Source of the DNA: Methylacidiphilaceae bacterium
GTDB lineage: Bacteria; Verrucomicrobiota; Verrucomicrobiia; Methylacidiphilales; Methylacidiphilaceae
DNA length: 5,348 bases
Assembly: GCA_028687155.1 (NCBI GenBank)
Contig: JAQUAR010000133.1
Location: forward strand, 1-5,348
Reading direction: 5' to 3'
Each line of letters opens with the position of its first letter. Position 1 is the stretch's first letter. The position numbers and the translations under genes were made by a program. This document shows, piece by piece, positions 1 to 4,250 of the stretch. The notes under the pieces are model-generated. The model was not told where the DNA came from. It searched no databases and saw nothing but the letters and a program-made list of their open reading frames with translations.

Positions 1-102
1 TCGCTTCTCTGGGAGAAGATCCGGGCGCGTCAGCCGGAGCTGGTCGAAAAGCTCTCCGGCGACCAGGGGGAAGAGAACGGGCAGGAGAGTGTTTCCGAAT
101 GA
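1..102 (+). CDS. 3' end of an upstream gene, probably fixA (ETF beta subunit)
   Basis: Reading frame 1 is open from the window edge to a TGA at 100-102 and gives 33 residues: a Trp near the start, a helical LVEKL segment, then a polar acidic tail rich in Glu, Gln and Ser. The stop overlaps the start of fixB in an ATGA, so the two are very probably co-transcribed and translationally coupled. In known fixABCX operons the gene before fixB is fixA, which encodes the FAD-binding ETF beta subunit that pairs with FixB, and many ETF beta proteins end in a short helix of this kind. The visible tail holds no diagnostic motif, so the assignment rests on gene order. It could be another protein placed upstream of fixB. 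Confidence 0.55.
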   Translation, partial: SLLWEKIRARQPELVEKLSGDQGEENGQESVSE

Positions 103-1220
103 GCGAATCAGGTGGGAAGCCGGCGGAGAGGAAGGGAGCGGGGCGGAGGAAGGCGGCTTTGGATCCGCGATTGGCGGAATATCGCGGAGTCTGGGTCTTT
201 ATCGAGCGGGATGACCAGGGGGTTCACCCGGTTTCCTGGGAGCTTCTGGGTGCGGCGAGAGTGCTCGCGGATCAGCTCGGATCGGAAGTGGGAGCGGTGG
301 TCGCGGGTGGAGCAGCGGAATCGCTCGAGTCCAATTGCCGGGATGCGGTCGCCTACGGCGCGGACCGGGTCTATCAGACCGCCCATCCCGTGCTGGCCGG
401 CTATCGGAATGAGCCCTATGCCAAGCTCCTCTGCGAGCTGGTCAAAAAGCATAAGCCGGAGATTCTCCTGCTCGGCGCGACATCCCTTGGGCGGGATCTG
501 GCGAGCAGCGTCGCTACGACGCTCGAGACCGGTTTGACCGCCGACTGCACGGAGCTCGCGATCGATCGGGAGAGCCGCGCCCTGGCGGCGACGCGGCCTA
601 CGTTCGGGGGTAACCTCCTCTGCACGATTCTGACCCTGAACTATCGGCCGCAGATGGCGACGGTGCGGCCGCGGGTTCTCCCCTTGCCGAAGAAGGATCA
701 CGGGAGAAGCGGGCAGATCCAGAAGGAAGAGATCGATCTCTCCGAAGAGGAGCTGGTCACCAAGCTTCTCGAATTTCTTCCGCACGCCGGGGGAGACCGG
801 CTGGATCTCTCGCTCGCCGAAGTGATCGTCGCTGGCGGCAAGGGCCTGCAAAGGGCCGCCAACTTTTCCCTGCTCGAGGAGCTGGCTCGGGCCTTGGGCG
901 GAGAGGTGGGGGCGACGCGGGCGGCTGTCCAGGCAGGATGGGTCGACGCCCAGAGACAGATTGGGCAGACCGGGAAGACGGTGCGGCCCAAGCTCTATAT
1001 CGCCGCGGGGATCTCCGGGGCGATTCAGCATCGGGTCGGGATGGAAGGGTCGGATCTGATCGTGGCGATCAACACCGACCCCAACGCACCCATTTTCGAG
1101 GTGGCTCATTATGGGATCGTCGGGGACGCGTTGATTCTTCTCCCTCTGCTGACGCGCACGGTACGCGGGCAGGCCGTTGAGGCAAAAACAACCGGACTCG
1201 AGGTCTGTTCCTCCTCATGA
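99..1220 (+). CDS. fixB: FixB, electron transfer flavoprotein alpha subunit
   Basis: The protein has 373 aa, normal for FixB. It forms the FixAB heterodimer of the FixABCX complex and carries FAD that shuttles an electron from the bifurcating flavin towards FixC and quinone. Seen: a polar, basic N-terminal extension (residues 1-30), an ETF alpha/beta N-terminal domain starting at VWVFIE (about 31-36), and the conserved C-terminal FAD domain with GQTGKTVRPKLYIA ending near 302, GISGAIQH at 304-311 and the signature around SDLIVAINTDPNAPIF (318-333). The start at 99 overlaps the preceding stop (ATGA), with AGGAG at 83-87 upstream. The gene ends in another ATGA overlap with fixC. A housekeeping etfA is the main alternative, but the fixC and fixX neighbours argue for fixB. 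Confidence 0.95.
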   Translation: MSESGGKPAERKGAGRRKAALDPRLAEYRGVWVFIERDDQGVHPVSWELLGAARVLADQLGSEVGAVVAGGAAESLESNCRDAVAYGADRVYQTAHPVLAGYRNEPYAKLLCELVKKHKPEILLLGATSLGRDLASSVATTLETGLTADCTELAIDRESRALAATRPTFGGNLLCTILTLNYRPQMATVRPRVLPLPKKDHGRSGQIQKEEIDLSEEELVTKLLEFLPHAGGDRLDLSLAEVIVAGGKGLQRAANFSLLEELARALGGEVGATRAAVQAGWVDAQRQIGQTGKTVRPKLYIAAGISGAIQHRVGMEGSDLIVAINTDPNAPIFEVAHYGIVGDALILLPLLTRTVRGQAVEAKTTGLEVCSSS

Positions 1221-2515
1221 ACGAACGGTTTGATGCGATCGTCGTCGGTGCAGGTCCTGCCGGGACCGCTACTGCCCTTACCCTGGCCCGAGGAGGATGT
1301 AAGGTCCTTCAGATCGAACGGGGGGAATATCCGGGTTCGAAGAACGTGCAGGGAGCAATCCTCTATGCCGATTCTCTACAGAAGCTCATTCCCAATTTCC
1401 GGGAAGAGGCGCCGCTCGAGCGGCACCTGGTCGAGCAGCGGCTCTGGGTTCTCGATGATCGGTCCTACATCGGGAGCACGTACCGCTCTCCCGTTTCGAG
1501 CGATGCCGAGCCGGATCGCTACACGATCCTGCGTGCGCAATTCGACAAGTGGTTTGCCAAGAAAGCGCAAGAAGAGGGCGTCCTCTTGATTTGCGAAACG
1601 ACCGTTCTCGATCTGCTCCGGGAGGGGGAGAGGGTGGTTGGAGTTCGCACCGACCGGGAAGAGGGAGAGATCTACGCCGATGTCGTGATCCTGGCGGATG
1701 GTGTCAACTCGGTGCTGGCGCGTAAAGCCGGCATTCGACCCGAGCTGAGAGCGGGAGAGGTTGCGCTCGGAGTCAAGGAGGTTCTGTTCTACTCCCAGGA
1801 GAGCTTGGAAGATCGTTTTGGGATTCAGGGCGATGAGGGGGTCGCGATCGAGATGGTCGGCAAGATCACGCGAGGAATGGTGGGGACGGCCTTTCTCTAC
1901 ACCAATAAGGAATCTCTCGCCGTCGGGATCGGCTGTCTTCTCTCCGACTTTCGGAGGGAGAAGGTCCCGCCCTACGTCCTGCTTGCGGGCCTCAAGGAGC
2001 ATCCGGCGCTGCGTCCGCTTTTACGCGACGGAGAGATGAAGGAATATACGGCGCATCTCATCCCGGAAGGAGGCTACAAGGCGATCCCGAAGCTCTCGGG
2101 GGACGGCTGGCTCATCGTGGGAGACGCGGGCATGTTCGTGAACTCGGTTCACCGCGAAGGCTCCAACTTGGCGATGGAGACGGGGAGGATCGCCGCGGAG
2201 ACGGTGATCGAGCTCAAGCAAGCCGGAGAACCCTTTAGCGAACGCAATTTGCGCCGCTATCGGCAGCGGCTCGACCAGAGCTTCGTGATGAAGGACCTGC
2301 GAAAATACCAGCACGTCCATGAGGTGCTGGACCAGAACCGCCATTTTCTCACGACCTATCCGGAGCTCGTGAATCGAGCGGCGGAAACCCTTCTTCGGGT
2401 GGATGGAGTCGACAAACGTGCTAAGGAGAAGGAGGTGACCCGAAGTTTTCGGAAGCACCGTTCCTATCGTGGCCTCTTCTCCGACGCGGTGAAGCTATGG
2501 AGGGCATTCCGATGA
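1217..2515 (+). CDS. fixC: FixC, FAD-dependent ETF:quinone oxidoreductase-like subunit
   Basis: The protein has 432 aa, the usual FixC length. It is a GR2-type flavoprotein related to ETF-ubiquinone oxidoreductase; in FixABCX it takes the high-potential electron from FixAB and, with FixX, reduces quinone at the membrane. Seen: an N-terminal dinucleotide-binding fold with GxGxxG at 11-16 (GAGPAG) and the ribose-binding acidic residue E34; a GSKNV motif near 40-45, typical of this family; and the second FAD motif GDAG at 302-305, followed by a NLAMETGRIAAE helix. No transmembrane helix is evident, as expected for a peripheral protein. The start overlaps the fixB stop (ATGA); only a weak GAGGT lies 12 bases upstream, so translation probably depends on coupling. 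The end overlaps the start of fixX. Confidence 0.95.
   Translation: MNERFDAIVVGAGPAGTATALTLARGGCKVLQIERGEYPGSKNVQGAILYADSLQKLIPNFREEAPLERHLVEQRLWVLDDRSYIGSTYRSPVSSDAEPDRYTILRAQFDKWFAKKAQEEGVLLICETTVLDLLREGERVVGVRTDREEGEIYADVVILADGVNSVLARKAGIRPELRAGEVALGVKEVLFYSQESLEDRFGIQGDEGVAIEMVGKITRGMVGTAFLYTNKESLAVGIGCLLSDFRREKVPPYVLLAGLKEHPALRPLLRDGEMKEYTAHLIPEGGYKAIPKLSGDGWLIVGDAGMFVNSVHREGSNLAMETGRIAAETVIELKQAGEPFSERNLRRYRQRLDQSFVMKDLRKYQHVHEVLDQNRHFLTTYPELVNRAAETLLRVDGVDKRAKEKEVTRSFRKHRSYRGLFSDAVKLWRAFR
2499..2504 (+). promoter_or_regulatory. Ribosome binding site of fixX
   Basis: GGAGGG lies inside the last codons of fixC, seven bases before the ATG at 2512. It is the strongest Shine-Dalgarno match in the fix part of the window and decides the fixX start: the earlier in-frame ATG at 2497 overlaps this site and has no good SD of its own. 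Confidence 0.75.
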
Positions 2516-2799
2516 ACGAGGTGGAAGAAAAGCTCTATCAAAACCGGTATCGGCTCGATGCGGGACATCCGCACATCCGGATCCGCGACCCGGAGATCTG
2601 CCAGGCTCGGTGCACGCAAAAATCCTGTGCCGCCTGCTGTCCGGCGGGATGCTATACGCTAGGACCTGAGGGCGCCATTACGTTGCTCACTGACGGCTGC
2701 CTCGAGTGCGGAACCTGCCGAATCATCTGCAGCGAGTTTCGCAACGTCGATTGGGAATATCCTCGAGGCGGCTTCGGGATCCTCTTTAAGTTCGGCTGA
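2512..2799 (+). CDS. fixX: FixX, ferredoxin-like iron-sulfur subunit
   Basis: The protein has 95 aa and is the ferredoxin-like partner of FixC, passing electrons from the FixABC flavins towards quinone. I chose the ATG at 2512 over the in-frame ATG at 2497: GGAGGG (2499-2504) sits seven bases before it, and it makes the same ATGA overlap with the preceding stop as the other operon junctions. Seen: ten cysteines. C63-x2-C66-x2-C69 together with C43 (followed by Pro44) make a standard [4Fe-4S] set; C30, C34, C39, C42, C47 and C73 are additional. LECGTC at 64-69 and the C-terminal WEYPRGGFG at 81-89 are FixX signatures. A second cluster is possible from the number of cysteines but not shown. Confidence 0.95.
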   Translation: MNEVEEKLYQNRYRLDAGHPHIRIRDPEICQARCTQKSCAACCPAGCYTLGPEGAITLLTDGCLECGTCRIICSEFRNVDWEYPRGGFGILFKFG

Positions 2800-2891
2800 T
2801 TGGCTGCCGATCCTCGGTCCGCATTCCCCTTCGCTGTTCTCCGGAACGATTCCGCTTGCTCCCCTGCGCAAGCCGCCGCCCAGTCCATACA

Positions 2892-2925
2892 CCACTCGAG
2901 AAGATCGTGCCTCGAGTTGGCACGA
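2892..2925. repeat. Two overlapping inverted repeats before the small-protein gene
   Basis: ACTCGAG (2894-2900) is the exact reverse complement of CTCGAGT (2911-2917), with ten bases between; the pairing extends to CC/GG if one T is bulged. A second repeat, TCGTGCC (2905-2911) and GGCACGA (2919-2925) with a 7-base gap, overlaps the first, so the two cannot form together. The right arm of the second contains the -24 element of the proposed sigma-54 promoter. No T-run follows, so an intrinsic terminator for the fix operon is unlikely. A regulator-binding site is possible (inference). Confidence 0.45.
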
Positions 2926-2933
2926 GTCGCGCT
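2917..2933 (+). promoter_or_regulatory. Candidate sigma-54 (RpoN) promoter
   Basis: The sequence TTGGCACG-AGTC-GCGCT matches the RpoN consensus YTGGCACG-N4-TTGCW. The -24 half is perfect; the -12 half keeps the essential GC and the final T but lacks the TT. GG (2919-2920) and GC (2931-2932) are separated by exactly ten bases, the required spacing. The predicted start near 2944 would leave a leader of about 70 bases before the gene at 3014. RpoN promoters need an activator. The NifA site TGT-N10-ACA was looked for from about 2620 upstream of the promoter and not found, so any activator is unknown. Confidence 0.5.
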
Positions 2934-2956
2934 TTCCCAAGAAAAACTTGACCAGA

Positions 2957-2989
2957 TCCCCGGACGGGGACACTTGTAGTTAACGTTAA
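2957..2989. repeat. Two palindromes in the leader of the small-protein gene
   Basis: TCCCCG (2957-2962) and CGGGGA (2965-2970) form an inverted repeat with a two-base centre. Ten bases further on, TTAACGTTAA (2980-2989) is a perfect 10-bp palindrome. The second is AT-rich in a GC-rich setting, as operators often are. Both lie between the proposed sigma-54 start and the ribosome binding site. No function can be assigned from sequence alone. Confidence 0.4.
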
Positions 2990-3013
2990 GATAAAGAAAG
3001 GGGAGGGTTTGCT

Positions 3014-3274
3014 ATGAAGCTTGGGCAAAAGCGGATGCAGCGTGGACTGATCTTCATGCTCGGGGTGTTTTCCGTCGCCGGATCTTTGGCAGGATCGAGC
3101 CAGGCTCGAGTTCTCGAGTCGACCAACGGTCCGAGGATCACGGTGGGCGCCGCGGGTCATGCCTACACGAAGGAAGAGCTCGCGAAGAAGAGCTCCGGCA
3201 AGCCGGAGGCGAAGAAGCAGAAGAAGACGACGGCTTCGGAGAACGGTCAGAACGAACCAGCGGGGAAAGAGTAG
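3014..3274 (+). CDS. Small exported Lys-rich protein, unknown function
   Basis: I do not recognise this 86-aa protein. The start is well supported: GGGAGG (3001-3006) lies seven bases before the ATG. Residues 1-31 look like a Sec signal peptide: a basic n-region (K2, K6, R7, R10), a hydrophobic core from about 11 to 26, and a likely cleavage site after SQA (29-31). The predicted mature form has about 55 residues, no cysteine and no further membrane segment. Its first part (about 32-51) is short and mixed and ends in a GAAGHAY stretch; from K53 it becomes a charged, probably disordered tail rich in Lys, Glu, Gly and Ser, with paired lysines at 58-59, 67-68 and 70-71. It would be periplasmic or secreted. 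It lies 214 bp after fixX, behind its own candidate promoter, and 74 bp before a response regulator with which it may share a transcript. The expression signals argue against a spurious ORF. Confidence 0.7.
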   Translation: MKLGQKRMQRGLIFMLGVFSVAGSLAGSSQARVLESTNGPRITVGAAGHAYTKEELAKKSSGKPEAKKQKKTTASENGQNEPAGKE

Positions 3275-3286
3275 GGTACCGGTTTG

Positions 3287-3298
3287 CCTCCGGAGGGG
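3287..3298 (+). promoter_or_regulatory. Possible competing arm of the regulator's leader
   Basis: CCTCCGGAGG (3287-3296) is a perfect 10-bp palindrome, followed by GG. Its right half, CGGAGGGG (3291-3298), can pair with CTCCTCCG (3324-3331) over eight positions including one G-U, with a 25-base loop. That pairing would use the strand that otherwise masks the Shine-Dalgarno sequence of the response regulator. This is seen only as complementarity; a switch is inference. Confidence 0.35.
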
Positions 3299-3323
3299 AC
3301 ATCGTTGGCGTTGCGCGTTGCGT

Positions 3324-3341
3324 CTCCTCCGAAAGGAGGAG
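3324..3341 (+). promoter_or_regulatory. Hairpin enclosing the Shine-Dalgarno site of the response regulator
   Basis: CTCCTCC (3324-3330), GAAA (3331-3334) and GGAGGAG (3335-3341) form a perfect 7-bp stem with a GNRA tetraloop. The 3' arm is the ribosome binding site, ending seven bases before the ATG at 3349. In RNA this hairpin would hide the whole SD, so translation of the regulator is probably low unless the stem opens by temperature, a ligand, a protein, a trans RNA, a competing fold or ribosomes arriving from upstream. The complementarity is direct; regulation is inference. Confidence 0.6.
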
Positions 3342-3348
3342 CAGCCGC

Positions 3349-4068
3349 ATGAAGGGAGAGAGGCGGGGCTCGGACGAAGAGAAGGCGTGCGTTCTTCTGG
3401 CTGAACCCGACCAGAAGCTGGCAGCGACGATCGGAACGGAGTTGCAGAGTAATGGGCTATCTTGGCGTCGGGTTGCGACCAGCGACGAAGCTTTCCTGGA
3501 GCTGAATTTCGGCGAGTTTGCTGCCGCTCTGCTCGATTCGGAGCTGGCCGGCCGTCCGGTTCTCGACGTGGTTGAGATGCTCCGCAGGCGCAACATCTCG
3601 GTTCCCATCCTGCTCTTCAGCGGGGATGTGGATTCCCGGGCGCGGATCCGGGCTTATGAAAAGGGGGTCGACAATGTCGTGCAGAAGCCGTGCTCGCCAT
3701 CGGAACTTTCCGCTCATCTCAAGGCGTTGCTGCGCCGAAGGACGGGCACTCTCCCTTGGGTCCGAGCGATCGAGGACCTGGAAATCGACTTTTCCGGCCG
3801 GCGAGTCTTTCGCGGGGGAAAAGAGATCGCCCTCACACCCCGGGAGTTCGGCATTCTCGAGTATCTCCTTCGGAATCAAGGGAAGGCCGTGAGCTTCGAA
3901 GCCCTGGCCCAGGAAGTCTGGCACCAGCCCGAGCGAGCCAAGACCATCAGCAACGTGGTGCGCGTTCACATGGCCAGCTTGCGCAAGAAAGTCGATCACG
4001 GACGTCTCGTGAAGCTCCTGCACACGATGCGCGGGTATGGTTTTGTTCTGCGGAGCGACAGTCAGTAG
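3349..4068 (+). CDS. OmpR/PhoB-family response regulator, no cognate kinase in view
   Basis: This 239-aa two-domain regulator would be phosphorylated by a sensor kinase and bind DNA. Receiver domain, about residues 13-130: acidic site E19 with D21 (AEPD in place of the usual EDD), phospho-acceptor D63 after AALL, switch residue S91 in LLFSGD, and conserved K113-P114 in QKPCSPSEL. Winged-helix domain, about 140-236: LTPREFGILEYLL (162-174), the VW of the linker helix at 190-191, recognition helix about 200-216 (ISNVVRVHMASLRKKVD), and the wing hairpin TMRGYGFVLR (226-235). These features place it in the OmpR/PhoB class, and phosphorylation looks possible. No histidine kinase is encoded nearby within the window, so partner and target genes are unknown. 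The start is chosen for GGAGGA at 3335-3340, which lies in a hairpin. The gene is probably co-transcribed with the small exported protein gene upstream and is convergent with pqqE. Confidence 0.92.
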   Translation: MKGERRGSDEEKACVLLAEPDQKLAATIGTELQSNGLSWRRVATSDEAFLELNFGEFAAALLDSELAGRPVLDVVEMLRRRNISVPILLFSGDVDSRARIRAYEKGVDNVVQKPCSPSELSAHLKALLRRRTGTLPWVRAIEDLEIDFSGRRVFRGGKEIALTPREFGILEYLLRNQGKAVSFEALAQEVWHQPERAKTISNVVRVHMASLRKKVDHGRLVKLLHTMRGYGFVLRSDSQ

Positions 4069-4248
4069 CCTGCCCGTCTCTCAAGCTTTCTCCTGCGGCT
4101 GGCAAAGTGGGCTTGTCTCCTTCGCTCTTGCTTGGTTTTCCATCCTTGCGGTCTGTCCTCATACAGTTCCGGTGGAAAACCGGCGCCGCGCCTTGCATCC
4201 GAGCCCTTCGGCCCTCGCTCGGGTACAAACTTTGTAAGACAGGCAGGC
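4068..4248. repeat. Imperfect inverted repeat bounding the convergent intergenic region
   Basis: GCCTGCCCGTCT (4068-4079) and AGACAGGCAGGC (4237-4248) are complementary at 11 of 12 positions. Reading inwards, weaker similarity (CAA and TTT blocks in register) brings the match to about 18 of 24. The arms begin right at the TAG stop of the response regulator and three bases beyond the TAG stop of pqqE on the other strand. Read-through RNA in either direction could pair the two ends around a loop of about 157 bases. It may instead be a small non-autonomous element with terminal repeats, but no convincing target-site duplication is seen and no protein is encoded. Confidence 0.4.
4197..4236. repeat. 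Hairpin and palindrome downstream of the pqqE stop
   Basis: ATCCGAGC (4197-4204) can pair with GCTCGGGT (4217-4224) over eight positions including one G-U, with a 12-base loop. It abuts TACAAA-C-TTTGTA (4224-4236), a perfect inverted repeat around a single base. Together they could serve as a two-way 3' end for the converging genes, but neither strand has a clear U-tract after the GC-rich stem, so an intrinsic terminator is not established. Confidence 0.35.
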
Positions 4249-4250
4249 GG

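Noticed and set aside
728..741. 14-bp perfect palindrome AGAGATCGATCTCT inside fixB
   Set aside because: It encodes an ordinary Glu-Ile-Asp-Leu stretch with the gene's usual codons and shows no sign of a separate role.
108..1109. Long open frame on the minus strand opposite fixB (333 codons)
   Set aside because: It is antisense to a clear ETF alpha gene, has a low-complexity Arg/Pro-rich composition typical of GC-rich shadow frames, and shows no recognisable domain.
2497..2511. Upstream in-frame start for fixX
   Set aside because: The ATG at 2512 has the proper SD spacing and makes an ATGA overlap; the earlier ATG overlaps that SD.
2842..2873. Fix operon terminator from CGGAA/TTCCG (2842-2854) or GCTTGC/GCAAGC (2854-2873)
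   Set aside because: The stems are short and no T-run follows either, so I do not call a terminator.
2948..2992. Sigma-70 promoter from TTGACC (2948-2953) with TTGTAG or TAAGAT as -10
   Set aside because: The spacers are too long (20 and 33 bases). The sigma-54 match just upstream is better.
2800..3013. tRNA, small RNA or CRISPR content in the intergenic regions
   Set aside because: No cloverleaf, no regularly spaced repeats and no known RNA motif could be recognised here or at 4069-4250.
4169..4183. CCGGT/ACCGG hairpin between the regulator and pqqE as a terminator
   Set aside because: The 5-bp stem is weak and neither strand continues into a U-tract.
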